A stretch of DNA of 64,000 nt from Parietichytrium sp. I65-24A (Eukaryota; Sar; Bigyra; Thraustochytrida; Thraustochytriidae): the NCBI GenBank assembly GCA_012862575.1, contig BLSF01000025.1, forward strand, positions 62,001 to 126,000, given 5' to 3'. The first letter of the stretch is position 1. The number at the start of each line of letters is the position of its first letter. The notes under the pieces were generated by a model, which made no database searches, was not told the origin of the DNA, and saw nothing but the letters and a program-made list of their open reading frames with translations. This document shows positions 1 to 10,308 of the stretch, in pieces. A program made the translations under genes and the position numbers.

Positions 1-704
1 TGTTCGTGGACGGCTTCCCCGCAGAAGCTACTCTGGACGAGTGCAGAAAGGCGCTCGACTCCGGAGACTCACAGCTCGTCTACGTCCAGATGCGCAGGCA
101 GAAGCACGGCTTCATTGGAAGCGTCTTCGCAGAGTACAAGTCCGAGGAGGCTGCGCAGCAGGTTGTGGCCAAGAAGGACGAGCTCAAGTTCAAGGATGAG
201 CCGCTCAAGAATGTCCAGCTGATGGAAGACTGGCTCAAGGAAGAAAACGAGCGCAAGGCAGAGAAGAAGCGGGCGCGCGAGGAGAAAGATAAGGAGGCGC
301 AGAAGAACGACAAAGCTCAAGAGGAGATCGAGAAAGGATCCGCTCTCAAGCTTGAGGGGCTTGAGGAGTCCTGCGGCTGGAAAAGTGTCAAAGCTGCTCT
401 GGGCGAGGACAAGGTCAAATTCGTCAGTGTCACTGACAAGGTGGCAAAGGTGTTGCTCGAATCCGCAGAGGCTGCAAAGGAGGTCTTGGCATCGGTTGAC
501 GGAATTGATGCTGAGAAGTTTGGCGGCAGCAAGCCAACCAGCTCCGCGATCTTGGAAGGCGAGGAGGAGGAGGCTTTCTTCGCAGACATCAGGGAAATGC
601 GCTCCAAGGCTCGCTCGAACAGGCACAACAACAACAACAAGAGGGGCGGCGGCAGGGGCAACCACCGCGGCGGAAACAAAAACAAGAGGCAACGTAACAA
701 TTAG
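1..704 (+). CDS. SSB: La-related RNA-binding protein (La/SSB), 3' part only
   Basis: La proteins bind the 3' oligo-U tails of new RNA polymerase III transcripts and chaperone their folding in the nucleus. The frame is open from the window edge (first full codon at 3), so the N-terminal La motif lies outside. The visible 234 residues begin inside RRM1, where GFPAEATLDE and QMRRQKHGFIGSVFAEYKS match the La RRM1 core. A highly charged Lys/Glu helix follows at about 78-110. The second, atypical RRM is at about 113-200 (LEGLEESCGWKSVKAALGE, then an acidic stretch and FFADIREMRSKAR, the extra helix of the La xRRM). The tail is Asn/Gly/Arg-rich (RGGGRGNHRGGNKNKR), as is common in RNA-binding proteins. 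It converges with the TFB5 gene. Any intron upstream cannot be seen. Confidence 0.85.
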   Translation, partial: FVDGFPAEATLDECRKALDSGDSQLVYVQMRRQKHGFIGSVFAEYKSEEAAQQVVAKKDELKFKDEPLKNVQLMEDWLKEENERKAEKKRAREEKDKEAQKNDKAQEEIEKGSALKLEGLEESCGWKSVKAALGEDKVKFVSVTDKVAKVLLESAEAAKEVLASVDGIDAEKFGGSKPTSSAILEGEEEEAFFADIREMRSKARSNRHNNNNKRGGGRGNHRGGNKNKRQRNN

Positions 705-1115
705 AAATGACGTATTTGCAAATTCATATCTCCTGCTGCCTGGTACTCGACTGTTGGTACAAATTACACCGGGCGCCGAGGTCGACCGATCACAAATTTG
801 TCACAATGAAAAGAAAATTATAAACACTTTTAGATGCGAATGGATTGCGTTTTTTCTTTCTTTCCTTCTTCACGCCTTTCCTCTCTGTCTTTTGCGACAC
901 CTCAGTTCACCACGAAGCGACGTCTGATTCGAAAAAGCGGCCTTCCTCTCGCTATGAAAAAAAAAAAAGTACGAAAGGAAGGAAGAATGCATATCCAGGA
1001 TGGAGGAAAACCGGCAACAGCCTTTGCTCTACTTCACATACACACGCGGCCTACAGTCGTCGACACCGGAACCACGCACCACGCACCTCCCACTGCCAAG
1101 AACAAGTCGGCCACT
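705..1115. other. convergent 3' region of La and TFB5
   Basis: About 410 bases between two convergent stop codons. The stretch is AT-richer than its neighbours, with an A run near 957-968 and pyrimidine-rich patches at 848-900. No gene or RNA structure was recognised. Confidence 0.5.
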
Positions 1116-1379
1116 TTATCTCTTCCCTGCGCGCTTCTTGATGGCGTTCTTCCTGGCGTCATCCTCCTGAGCGTTGTAGGCGTTCGAGTCAGAAAATTTG
1201 TCCATCTCTTCCAGAATCCGAGGCACCACCTTGGCTTGCACGAAGAGGTGCTTACTATCCAGGACAGCGAGGATGAACCCCGTGGGACTGATGATCTTCT
1301 GGCTGTTCAGGAACTGAACAAACTGCTGCGTGGCCTCGTCTTTGCACTTGAGCAGCGCTCCTTCTGACGCCTCCACCAT
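1116..1379 (-). CDS. GTF2H5: TFIIH subunit TFB5 / TTDA
   Basis: This is the smallest core subunit of TFIIH. It binds p52/TFB2, stabilises the complex, and stimulates XPB during transcription initiation and nucleotide-excision repair. The product is 87 residues, close to the usual ~70, with a longer basic tail (DDARKNAIKKRAGKR). It shows the family pattern: MVxASEGxLLKC, then QFVQFLN, FILAVLDSKHLFV and VVPRILEEMDKFSDSNAY. The start was taken at the ATG encoding MVEASEG because the family begins there; a TTG two codons upstream is less likely. It is transcribed away from the SF3B6 gene, from a shared 460-base region. Confidence 0.85.
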   Translation of the reverse strand: MVEASEGALLKCKDEATQQFVQFLNSQKIISPTGFILAVLDSKHLFVQAKVVPRILEEMDKFSDSNAYNAQEDDARKNAIKKRAGKR

Positions 1380-1837
1380 CCTCAAGATCTCTCTCCTCCT
1401 TAGCCGATCCTCCTTAGCTCAGCAGCTGCCTTCTTTTCACTTTCACAGACACCGTCTGACGGATCACGTCGGGTCCACGGATGATTCGCGTACGTCACGG
1501 TGTCCGCGGACACTTGAATTCGCCGAGGAGAAGGAAGGAAGGAAGGAAGGAAGCTACTCAATGTTGTGCGGAGTTCCTGAGAGAACAACTATTTGTTCTA
1601 TTTTGTTCTCTGATCTGATACATAGTCGGCATAGAGACCAGTAGCAGTTATCTTAGCGACCCTATGCAGTCCATTATCCGTGCTTAGCAAATGGAGTAGG
1701 ATCGCGGTGAAACTCCTATATCAATGGAGAGGAAAGGGAAGGGAACCAGAGTGTCCTCGCGTACGCCGCCCTGGCATTAAGGTAAACCTTGATTACAGTT
1801 GGGGAGTCTTAGTTTAGCTAGTTCTGTGGGACGAACG
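1380..1837. promoter_or_regulatory. divergent promoter region TFB5 / SF3B6
   Basis: 458 bases between two divergent start codons, so both promoters must lie here or overlap the genes. It contains a (GGAA)n purine tract at 1528-1553 on the plus strand. No clear TATA element was seen. The role is inferred from layout only. Confidence 0.4.
1528..1553 (+). repeat. (GGAA)n microsatellite
   Basis: Tandem GAAG/GGAA units in the divergent promoter region; purine-rich on the plus strand. Confidence 0.8.
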
Positions 1838-2134
1838 ATGGACCGGCACCGGCTTGCTCCTGAGGTGAATCGCATTCTGTACGTGAAAAACCTGCCGTTC
1901 AAAGTGACAGGAGAGGAACTGTACGAGGCGTTCGGAGTGTTTGGGGCAATCAGGCAGATCAGACTGGGATCTACCAAGCAGACGAGGGGCAGCGCGTTTG
2001 TAGTGTTTGAAGATATACTGGACGCGAAGAAGGCGATGGATGGCATGTCTGGGTTTAAGGTGGGGGACAGGTACCTTGTGGTGTTATACTTTAAAGCGGA
2101 GAAGGGGCTCGACTTTGGAACCAAAGACGCGTAG
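1838..2134 (+). CDS. SF3B6: SF3b complex p14 subunit, RRM protein
   Basis: p14 is the U2 snRNP/SF3b protein that sits beside SF3B1 and contacts the branch-site adenosine. The product is a single RRM of 98 residues. RNP2 is ILYVKNLPF and RNP1 is [10 protein letters not shown]. Family-specific signatures are [35 protein letters not shown] and LSGF-like [16 protein letters not shown]. Start: the first ATG ([12 protein letters not shown]) aligns with the short N-terminus before the PPEVNR core. It ends about 25 residues earlier than animal p14, which carries a Lys-rich helix after the RRM. This may be a natural truncation or a missed 3' exon. The gene converges with IFT172. Confidence 0.92.
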   Translation: MDRHRLAPEVNRILYVKNLPFKVTGEELYEAFGVFGAIRQIRLGSTKQTRGSAFVVFEDILDAKKAMDGMSGFKVGDRYLVVLYFKAEKGLDFGTKDA

Positions 2135-2447
2135 GATGCTTGCTTGGTTTTTTTTTTGGGGCCACGCGGATAGCTTAGCTTGAAGACTTTGAATGAGCCT
2201 GGTAGTCAGGGCGACACACACCAGAGCATGACGATGCAAGGTTAGAGTATCATTCGCAGCAAGAAAGAATGTGCTTTCAATGCGATTGATTCATTCGGTT
2301 CTCTTTTTTTACTTACAATTTAGAAAATTAAAAAAAGGGCAATGTACATATAAGCGAAATAACTCGATTTCGTGTATCTTATATCTTTTTAAAATCCGTC
2401 CTCTTGCCAGCTAACGGATTGTGCTGCTAAGCTATAGACTTTGTCGC
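2135..2447. other. convergent 3' region of SF3B6 and IFT172
   Basis: 313 bases with a T run just after the SF3B6 stop (2149-2157) and an AT-rich core (2300-2400). No gene recognised; probably overlapping 3' UTR and polyadenylation signals. Confidence 0.5.
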
Positions 2448-5400
2448 TCAGTATCCGAGGTATTGCTGGCGAATCTGAACCAAAAATTCGTCAATCGGCA
2501 TGGCCCCTCGGTCGAATCGGCGAACAACGTGGCTCAGCTGATCAGCGACTTGCGAGCGAATCTCACGCAGCCAGTCCATGTCAAGCGGACTCTTCTCGAT
2601 CTGCGAGTCCATAGCAGCCCCAAGAATCCACTCGCGGACCTCCTCTCGCTTGTCTTCCGGCAGATAGTGAAACTTTGGAAGAGGCTGCTTATGTGGAGGC
2701 GGAATATCCGTGTCGCGGTAATCCGAATTGTCTAGTTCCCCAAGCTCACCCTCGTCGATTGCTTCGGTGAGATCCAAGTATCTGTTGAGAATTACAAATG
2801 CCTTGTCTAGCCAGTCAATGTTCTTGCAAGCCAATCCGGCCATTAAGAAGGCCTTGTCACTTGGAATCGCTTCGCCAGCGAATCGAAGGAGTGAAATGAG
2901 GATATTGGTGGCCATCTCGGAGGACGAATTTTCCAAGCACAGGTAATGCATGAGCATGAGATGTACCACCAGGAGGAGGCGCTCCAACGTCGCGGACTGC
3001 GCGCCTGAGGACATTTTGCTCTCTCGCGAGCCTCTTGAGCTCTGCTGCTTAATTGCGGTGAATAGGGCCTCGCGAAGGTTGCGAAGGGACGAGAGATAGT
3101 CGAGCGAGTCGGGCGATTTCTTCTGGTTGGCAGTGTTCTCAGATGGAAGTGAAATGGACTTTTCTTGGCGCCCAAGGACTTCCTGAGTTAAACGGCAAAA
3201 CAATGAAAAGTGTTGCGTGCCGGACGGTGAGCCATACCGAGCAAGCTTGGACACAGCGTCATCGACCTTGTGCGGAGCGACGCTACCGACGTCACTGTTC
3301 GACTCTAAGAGTCTGCCGGCAAGCTCAGCGGCGAACTTGGAGCCCAGACCGGCGGGGCACTCGCCAGACTCCACAATCGAGAAGACGCGCTCCCAATTGC
3401 CCTGATCAGCGAGCAGAGTCAGTCCTGCCTCGTAGTCCCCAATCTTGAGCAACTCATTCGGGTTCTTTTCGGTTTTCATCTGGGCTTTGTACGCTTTATC
3501 CACGAGGTCTCGGTATGCTGGAGCGATCTCGCACACCTCTCTCGCCTTCTCCCATTTCTTTGCCTGGATGTAGCATTCAACAGCCTCCTGATGGCGATCG
3601 GCCTCCTCATAGAGATCGCCCGCCGCATTGTATCTGCCGACCCCGACTAAGCGTTCAGCGACATGCTCGGCCACTTCAGCATACTCACTTTGCATATGCT
3701 GCGAGGCGATTCGAACAGCGCGCTCCCAAGCCACTACCATCAGATCAACCTCTTCTCCAGTTGGCTTGGGCTCGCGAGTTGGGTCTTCTGGCCCAATGTG
3801 TAAGTAACAATTCATCGCCTTTGAAAACTCACCAGAGTCTTCGAAGATCCGTGCTGACTCCATCGCAGCGCGCACAGACTCCAATAAACCAGCCCCAAGG
3901 CGGGAAGAGGGCTCGTAACCTTCGCGTGGCCGAGGGCTTCCGCGCGTATTTGGCGAAGCTAGAGTTTCGACGGGTCTTGCCACGGGTGCTCCAGAATGTT
4001 GGCTCGCACGCTGCACATCCTGCAACCTGTGGGGGAGATGCTTCTTCGCGAAGGCAATGGCTTCTTGCCACATGCCATTCTCTTGATACATCAGAAGCGC
4101 CAACTCCGGCTTCTTTGCATTCAAGAACAAGATTTCTGCATTTGAAAACTGCTTCGAGCCCACAGACACCTTTGCTTGTGCCACAAGGACCTCCGCAATC
4201 GACGAAGGGTCATACTTTTCTGCAACACGCATTGCATCGGTCCAGTCTTGCTGGTGGCAGTACATCTCGATGGCCTCCTTAGGCTTCTCTGCCTTGATAA
4301 ACTCCGCCTCTGCCTCAGCAAATCGCTCCTCGTCTTCAAGGTACAGGGCATACTTGAGGTGTACTTCGGGGATCCGCACAGGCAGCGATGTCTTGGCAAG
4401 CTCCAGGGCTTCCTGGAACGCGTAGGTTTCGATCGCATAATCAATAGCCTGCTCGATGAGCCCAAGCTTGGTCAAGAGCTTTGCGCCGGCTTCTCCGCCC
4501 AAAATCTTTGCCCACTGGTATGCAACTTTGCGAGATGCAGCGACGCCGCCATAGTACTTTGCTACTCGGATTGCTTCGTCCCACAGGTCATTGGCAGTGT
4601 ACATGTTGACAGCGGCAGGCCAATCTCCAGCGTGAGCGTAGTGCTCCTCGGCTTGCTTCAGATTGCCTTCCATTTCTAGCTGACTTGCGAGGTGCAAGTG
4701 AGTATCCTTGAGAAGGTCTTTGCGGTAGGCTGCCACCAAGCGAATCATGTGATCGTACTTTCGAGCCTTCTTGTACATTGCGATTGCTTTGTCGACAGAT
4801 TTTACCGTCAGGAGCAAACCTTCAGCTTCCTTGAACTTGCCCTTCGCTTCAAGCATCTGAGCCTGCTTGTGGTACAAGTTAGAAACTTCTTGAGAGCTCA
4901 TGTACTGCGTTGCAAGCTTGTGAGCTGCGTCCCACTGGCCCGCATCAGTGTACATTTGAATGGCTTCTTTCTCGCATCCAGCTTGCAGGTAAAAGTTTTC
5001 CGCGCGGTCAAACTGCTGCGACTGTTGATAATGCCGTGCAATGCGCTTGTAGTACGGACGCGCAGCATCCTCGTCGGAAGCCTGTAAAGTATCCACTAGC
5101 TGGCCCGCCTTGGTCCATTGGCGAGCGCCAAGCGCAGCTTCGATCGCTTTTTTGGAAGCATTTGCTTCGATGTAGTGGCTGATTGCTGCGTCCATGTTTT
5201 TACTTTGCACAAGCCAATCTCCCCAAGCCTCCTCGAGCCGGACAACCTGAGCGGGAAATTCACGGCGAGCAAGCTCCACTGCGCTACGGAATGCGTGGCC
5301 CTTCAGGTATGCCTCAAGAGCGCGCTCCATCTGGCCCATTCGCTCAAAGAAGCCCCCGGCTTTATCATGCATACCGCTCGCTGTGAGAGCATTAGCAATA

Positions 5401-7982
5401 CGCTCGAGCACCTCGGTCTTGTAGTTGCGTTTGTGAGTGTTGACGACGCCCATTGCCTTCGCAGGTCGCCCACCTTTGAGGTAAAGATCGATGGACTCCA
5501 GGTACTCCCCTTCGCTTTCTCGGATTTGCGCTGCCTTGGCTTCTTGCCCAGAGGAAACGAGATAGTCAAAATAGCTTGTTCGCATCTCATCGGCATCGGG
5601 ATGGTTTCGCTCTTCTGCGACTCGGATGGCCTCATCCCATTGGTGCAAAATTTGGTACATCTCGACAGCCTCGTCGGTTTGACCTTGCTCCAAGTATATG
5701 AGCTCAGCATCGCGGAAATCGCGGCGAAGAAGTGCCAACTTGGCCCGGACAATCCAGTGGTCGTTGCCATCGGTTCCTGTGGCCTTGCTAACCTGCATTT
5801 TGGTTTTGTTGACCTTGCGGAGGTAGCGCGTCATTGAAACGTCTCCGATTGCAGCGTGGCTCCTCTCAGCAATGTCCAACCTGCCCTGGGCCAAGGCAAC
5901 CTGGCTCAGCTGTTTCCACATCGCCTCCATTTCAGGACGCAATTCGCTCGCATCCTTGCCCTCGCACTGCTTCTCAAGGACTTGCATGGCTTTGGATAAG
6001 TTGCCGTCCTCCACTGCACTGCCAAACCCGATGAGAGCCTCGTCTAGACAGTAAACAACGGTGTTGATCCCTTCGTCCACACGCACTTCTGTCTTCCCAT
6101 CCACTCGCTCGATGTCCTCCACCTCTCCCTGAATAGGAATGATTGTAACCTTCTCTGGTGCTTCGATATTGTACCACACACAAAGGTTGTTGCGGTTTTG
6201 TGCTACCACCACATCGCTCTCCGGAACCCACTGCACGTAATTGCAATATGTCACCAGGGTGGTTCGCGTTTGCTTATGGATGTTGTACAGGTGAAGCTGG
6301 CGGCGTTTGTCGCGGTAGAGCAAAAGATCCGCACGAGCGTTCAACTCCATCCAGTCGATTTTGGCATTGTGATTGATGGTCGCCTCTGTGTAGCCAGAAG
6401 TTAGATCCATGACTCGAATAGTCATTTGATCCAACAAGTAGGCGATCTTCTTGTTGTCCGGCTTTGACTTGTCATTCGCCGCATCCCCTGCCTTGGTTTC
6501 CTCCGTCACAACGCCCCTGATGGCAACGTCGTCGTCCGTAAAAGTAGACAAGGTTGGGATCGCAGCGACACCAGACATATGGTCCATTCCGGTGTCTGAA
6601 ATGACTGCACTCCCGTGATTCTTGGGCGGCCGCTCGTTGATGCGGACTGATACCAACGTAGGTTTCACATGTTCCGTCCGGCAGCTGGAAAGTATCTCAT
6701 TGTTCCCATACTCTACCATCGTGAGTTCTCCAGAAGAGTAAATCATGCACACATTTGGGTTGTCGAAGATGTACTTTTCGTTCGTCGTGAAAGACCACGG
6801 AATTTCGCTCATTTTACACGTTCCCATGTCACCGCAAATGATCGTGCTACTTGTGTTGGCCACGATGTAACGATCGTCGCCGTAGACGTTGATCTTGGTG
6901 ATTTCCTTTTCGAAAATAGACTTCAATACCAGACGCTGTCCGTTGCTAATACGCTTCACAATGACTTGCGAAGGGGATACGTATGTAAACTCAAAAGTCC
7001 CGTTGTATCGGCTACGTCTGATGCAAGCGTCATACAGGTCAAGGCATCCACACAGAGTGCCAATTGCCAATTTGGAGCCATCCGGCTTCCAACCCATGGC
7101 AGTCACGCTATAATAGTTTGGGACAATCTTCGGAGGGTGCTCCTCCCAAGTTTCTCGTGCGGAGCTATAGTCAAACACGAAGAACTGGTTAAAGTTGCCC
7201 ACTACTATGCTTCGTCCACTTGGATTACATTCAGCAACAGTGAACTCTTTGATCTGAGAATCGTCCGAAGCATAGTCGAATGTCCGCTGCTCGTTCCCGC
7301 TGTTGTCGTAAAAGACAACTCTACGGTCAGCGCCTGCCGCGAGGACGGAAGTCCCCCACGCGAGAGCGTATGGCGGACAAGGGTGGTGGCAAAATTTTGC
7401 GTATGCACTGCCCACACCGCCTCCGGCGCTGTCATCGAATTGGAAGCTGTAGACGGAGCCATCGAGGTGGCCGGTTAAGATGGCTTTTCCGTCCGGGGAA
7501 CTGCAGCATGAAACCACATAGGAGTCAGTCTGAAACAAAACTGCTGCCTTGTTGGAGCGTAGTTGGCCTACTTTGACCTTTCCGTCTGCGCAGCCGAACA
7601 CAAATTCATGAGGCTGCGCTTTTGGCCAGGTCATGCAAGTCACCGGGTTGCTCTGTTGAAACTTGTGGCGGATGCGCTTCTGATCGTTCCAGTCAAGCCC
7701 GAGGTGATACACGAAGACGATGCTGTCGGATTGTGCAATTGCGAGTTTGGCGGAATCTGGCGAGAAGGCGATACTTCTCACAATGTAGTCCTTGTCACCT
7801 TTCGTCGCCGGTTTCGTGGCGAACTTGTCCTTCCTCTCGCCTTGCTCATCGTACAGGTAAGCCACTCTGTCCACGGTCACCACGCACAGCCGCTTATTAT
7901 TCGGCGACCACGCGATCGCCGTGATTTTCTTCATCCCCGCCCGCGAGGGCTCCATCAGCGTCTGCAACTTGGTCAGCTGCAT
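2448..7982 (-). CDS. IFT172: intraflagellar transport protein IFT172
   Basis: IFT172 is the largest subunit of the IFT-B peripheral complex. It is needed to carry cargo along axonemes and for turnaround at the flagellar tip. The single uninterrupted frame encodes 1,844 residues, against about 1,750 in animals. The N-terminal ~620 residues form WD40 propellers with typical IFT172 strings (YDEQGERKDKFATKPA, HPCPPYALAWGT, GTLCGCLDLYDACIRRSRYN, NPNVCMIYSSGELTMVEYGN, SVRINERPPK). The rest is a TPR-like alpha-solenoid rich in AxxxA/Y helices (DEAVEMYQILHQWDEAIRVA). A low-complexity Pro/Ser/Arg insertion at about 1,318-1,368 adds to the length. The start ATG gives MQLTKLQTL, matching the family N-terminus. 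It shows that the organism builds a flagellum. It shares a divergent promoter with the ketopantoate-reductase gene. Confidence 0.96.
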   Translation of the reverse strand: MQLTKLQTLMEPSRAGMKKITAIAWSPNNKRLCVVTVDRVAYLYDEQGERKDKFATKPATKGDKDYIVRSIAFSPDSAKLAIAQSDSIVFVYHLGLDWNDQKRIRHKFQQSNPVTCMTWPKAQPHEFVFGCADGKVKVGQLRSNKAAVLFQTDSYVVSCCSSPDGKAILTGHLDGSVYSFQFDDSAGGGVGSAYAKFCHHPCPPYALAWGTSVLAAGADRRVVFYDNSGNEQRTFDYASDDSQIKEFTVAECNPSGRSIVVGNFNQFFVFDYSSARETWEEHPPKIVPNYYSVTAMGWKPDGSKLAIGTLCGCLDLYDACIRRSRYNGTFEFTYVSPSQVIVKRISNGQRLVLKSIFEKEITKINVYGDDRYIVANTSSTIICGDMGTCKMSEIPWSFTTNEKYIFDNPNVCMIYSSGELTMVEYGNNEILSSCRTEHVKPTLVSVRINERPPKNHGSAVISDTGMDHMSGVAAIPTLSTFTDDDVAIRGVVTEETKAGDAANDKSKPDNKKIAYLLDQMTIRVMDLTSGYTEATINHNAKIDWMELNARADLLLYRDKRRQLHLYNIHKQTRTTLVTYCNYVQWVPESDVVVAQNRNNLCVWYNIEAPEKVTIIPIQGEVEDIERVDGKTEVRVDEGINTVVYCLDEALIGFGSAVEDGNLSKAMQVLEKQCEGKDASELRPEMEAMWKQLSQVALAQGRLDIAERSHAAIGDVSMTRYLRKVNKTKMQVSKATGTDGNDHWIVRAKLALLRRDFRDAELIYLEQGQTDEAVEMYQILHQWDEAIRVAEERNHPDADEMRTSYFDYLVSSGQEAKAAQIRESEGEYLESIDLYLKGGRPAKAMGVVNTHKRNYKTEVLERIANALTASGMHDKAGGFFERMGQMERALEAYLKGHAFRSAVELARREFPAQVVRLEEAWGDWLVQSKNMDAAISHYIEANASKKAIEAALGARQWTKAGQLVDTLQASDEDAARPYYKRIARHYQQSQQFDRAENFYLQAGCEKEAIQMYTDAGQWDAAHKLATQYMSSQEVSNLYHKQAQMLEAKGKFKEAEGLLLTVKSVDKAIAMYKKARKYDHMIRLVAAYRKDLLKDTHLHLASQLEMEGNLKQAEEHYAHAGDWPAAVNMYTANDLWDEAIRVAKYYGGVAASRKVAYQWAKILGGEAGAKLLTKLGLIEQAIDYAIETYAFQEALELAKTSLPVRIPEVHLKYALYLEDEERFAEAEAEFIKAEKPKEAIEMYCHQQDWTDAMRVAEKYDPSSIAEVLVAQAKVSVGSKQFSNAEILFLNAKKPELALLMYQENGMWQEAIAFAKKHLPHRLQDVQRASQHSGAPVARPVETLASPNTRGSPRPREGYEPSSRLGAGLLESVRAAMESARIFEDSGEFSKAMNCYLHIGPEDPTREPKPTGEEVDLMVVAWERAVRIASQHMQSEYAEVAEHVAERLVGVGRYNAAGDLYEEADRHQEAVECYIQAKKWEKAREVCEIAPAYRDLVDKAYKAQMKTEKNPNELLKIGDYEAGLTLLADQGNWERVFSIVESGECPAGLGSKFAAELAGRLLESNSDVGSVAPHKVDDAVSKLARYGSPSGTQHFSLFCRLTQEVLGRQEKSISLPSENTANQKKSPDSLDYLSSLRNLREALFTAIKQQSSRGSRESKMSSGAQSATLERLLLVVHLMLMHYLCLENSSSEMATNILISLLRFAGEAIPSDKAFLMAGLACKNIDWLDKAFVILNRYLDLTEAIDEGELGELDNSDYRDTDIPPPHKQPLPKFHYLPEDKREEVREWILGAAMDSQIEKSPLDMDWLREIRSQVADQLSHVVRRFDRGAMPIDEFLVQIRQQYLGY

Positions 7983-8157
7983 TTTGCCTCTGCTCTTCCA
8001 CTCACACCGCTAAACCCCACCTCTGCCTCGTCTGCCTCGTCTGCGTCTCCAACGTCCGGCGCCGCAAATCCAATCCACCTCTGAAAATGAATTCGCTCTG
8101 CACGGCCACGGCCAACTTGCACGCACGCCGAGCAGTACCTGACCTCTTCCTCTTCCT

Positions 8158-8165
8158 CTTTATAA
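8158..8165 (-). promoter_or_regulatory. possible TATA element of IFT172
   Basis: TTATAAAG on the minus strand, about 175 bases upstream of the IFT172 ATG. The same octamer occurs about 230 bases upstream of the SANT co-repressor gene in the matching orientation. A TATA role is inferred. Confidence 0.35.
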
Positions 8166-8752
8166 CCAACCGGTCTCCCAGTTCTCTCCAAGTTCTTCCC
8201 CCTTTTCTAACCTCTCTCTCGCCTATTCTCCGTCAATGCTATGCTACGTGCGCTCGCGTTGCGCTGTGCGGGCTTTGCTATGCTTCTCCTATGGCGCCGC
8301 ACACGCTCCTTCCGCCAACGCTCTCTGTACCGCGCCGCTACGTCTGGGATAAGACACTGCCCATTTGGCCATTTGACCGTTTGACCGTTGCTCGAGCTCC
8401 TGGGTTCTCCCTTGCATGTTAAATATTACTCGAGGGTTCTCTATCAGAACATAGCCGTAGGTTAATATGTACCGGAAGCCGTTGCACGGAGAACCCAGAG
8501 AAGCGCTCTTTCGTTCTTTCGTGACGAACAAGCGAATGTACGCTGAACCTCAATGGAAGTCTTATAGTAAAGTCTACCCATTTACTTCTCATCTGGACCT
8601 ATCCATCCGCGTAGTACACCCTAGTACCTACGTGATCTTCCTCCAACTCGATGTCACTTGTCCGTCCGTCCCCTTAGTTGCATGCGAGGACAAAGAGTTG
8701 GTTTCTGAGTTAGTCCGATACCACGGATACCACGGATACCCGTGCACAGAAC

Positions 8753-8779
8753 TGACTGTGAAGTTGGTATTGACCGTGA
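8753..8779 (+). promoter_or_regulatory. dispersed TGACTGTGA element, paired with a variant copy
   Basis: An exact TGACTGTGA at 8753-8761, then TGACCGTGA at 8771-8779, about 150-175 bases upstream of the reductase start. It is one of nine exact copies in the window, all non-coding. The function is unknown. Confidence 0.4.
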
Positions 8780-8929
8780 GTGCAAGTACCTTGACATAGC
8801 TTGACATAGCTTGGCAAGGTTTGGCCAGAGCAGTTGCAAGGGAATCGTGGCTGTGCACAGAGCAGTGCGAACCGAGAGCTTGGGCAGCTGCCGAATTGCG
8901 GAATACGTGGTCAGGATTGAAGAAGACAG

Positions 8930-9979
8930 ATGTCGCTCAGAATCGCGGTAATTGGGGCTGGTGCTGTGGGGTCATTTGTTGGGTCCCGGCTGGTGGGGTT
9001 TCCGAACAATCGGGTCTGTTTGATTGGGCGGCAGTCGCTGGTCGACGCTGTGGCAAACGCTGGGGGCGTGGTTACCTCGAGAACTATGGCAGGGTTCGAG
9101 GTCAAGACCGCTGTTGATGGGGAGAAGCTCAAAGTTGTAACCAAAGACGACGATGCGCTTTGCGAGGCCGATGTGATCATTGTGACTGTAAAGTCATTGG
9201 CAACTGAAGGCGTGGCTCAGGATCTTGCTGCTTTGTTGAAAGAGCGCGGTTCATCTCGCAAGTCGATCTGGAGCATTCAGAACGGTGTCGCTAATCCGCG
9301 GACACTAAGTAAATATCTCGGGAATGACCACGATGTAATTCCTGGGCTTATGGAGTTTAACGTGACATGGGATGACAATGCCGTTTTCCAACAGCAGTCA
9401 GAAGGGTGCATCCTCATCGAGGAGCGTGGCCAGCATTGGAAGATGCTACAGACGATGATTGAGGATCTCAAAGTTCCTTGCTATTCTAAACCATCTTTGG
9501 TGCCGCTCCAGTTTGGCAAAGTTGTCATCAACCTGAACAATGCTGTGAATGCATTGTCAAGCGTGCCTCTGCTCGAGACGTTTGGCGACCCGGATTACCG
9601 CAAGGTTTTGGCAAATAGCATCAAAGAGGCTCGCCAAGTGTTTTCAGATGCAGGCGTTGCCGTGGAGTTCTCCAACCCGCGGTATCAGAACCTCCAGTAT
9701 TTGTTTTCGCTCCCGAACATCTTGTTTAATTTGGCCTTAAAGTTCGTCATCAACGTATCTCCCAAGGCGAAGCTTTCCATGTTGCAAGACTTGGAAAAAG
9801 GCCGCCTGACAGAAATCGACTTCATCAACGGCGAAGTTCTGAGAGTAGCCCGTGAGCACAATCTCCCGGTACCACCTGTAAACAGTGCTCTTGTAGAGCT
9901 GATCAAACAAGCCGAGAAGGACGGCCCAAAGCCCCCTCATCTCCCCGGCAATGTTGTGAGGGAAGCCTGCAAGCTATAA
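8930..9979 (+). CDS. panE: 2-dehydropantoate 2-reductase (ketopantoate reductase) family protein
   Basis: This family reduces 2-dehydropantoate to pantoate with NADPH in pantothenate and CoA synthesis; many eukaryotic members are untested relatives. The product is 349 residues. An N-terminal Rossmann fold carries GAGAVG (G9, G11, G14), followed by ADVIIVTVKS and SIWSIQNGV. The C-terminal ApbA_C helical domain contains the conserved lysine region (LQFGKVVINLNNAVNAL) and the LEKGRLTEIDFINGEV signature, whose Glu/Asn contact substrate in studied enzymes. The start is the first ATG, giving MSLRIAVIGAGAVG. No transit peptide is evident, so a cytosolic location is likely. Length is somewhat above the bacterial ~300. 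The pantoate specificity is inferred from the fold, not shown. Confidence 0.85.
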   Translation: MSLRIAVIGAGAVGSFVGSRLVGFPNNRVCLIGRQSLVDAVANAGGVVTSRTMAGFEVKTAVDGEKLKVVTKDDDALCEADVIIVTVKSLATEGVAQDLAALLKERGSSRKSIWSIQNGVANPRTLSKYLGNDHDVIPGLMEFNVTWDDNAVFQQQSEGCILIEERGQHWKMLQTMIEDLKVPCYSKPSLVPLQFGKVVINLNNAVNALSSVPLLETFGDPDYRKVLANSIKEARQVFSDAGVAVEFSNPRYQNLQYLFSLPNILFNLALKFVINVSPKAKLSMLQDLEKGRLTEIDFINGEVLRVAREHNLPVPPVNSALVELIKQAEKDGPKPPHLPGNVVREACKL

Positions 9980-10308
9980 TCAGCCGTAATATGCACACAG
10001 TAATGATGTTAAATGTTTGGGCTGAGGTGAAACCATTTTCACGCGAAGTTGGAACAACGATGCTTGCTCACCAAGCTCCACACACATTTCTCGACCAGAA
10101 ACCCGCTCGTGCTGGAATGAATCAAAGGCTGATAGAGGAAAGATGTTGTATGTAAATGTATTTTCTCCTCGGCATATAATGGATTGAAGAAACTAAAAGC
10201 ACCCCATGAGGCGCCAACATGTAACATGGCAACGACTTCAAATTCAACACTCCCAGTGTCAGTTGCAAAAGAAAATCAGAGCATCTGGACTCTCTTCTGT
10301 TCGCGAGT
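9980..10308. other. convergent 3' region
   Basis: 329 bases between the stop codons of the reductase and the COPI-associated protein. No gene, repeat or RNA structure recognised. Confidence 0.5.

Larger units (their letters stand above)
7983..8929. promoter_or_regulatory. divergent promoter region IFT172 / ketopantoate reductase
   Basis: 947 bases between divergent starts. The half next to IFT172 is pyrimidine-rich on the plus strand, so purine-rich on the IFT172 coding strand. It contains a TTATAAAG octamer (8158-8165, minus). The half next to the reductase contains the dispersed TGACTGTGA word (8753-8761) and a one-base variant 18 bases further on. No gene recognised. Confidence 0.45.
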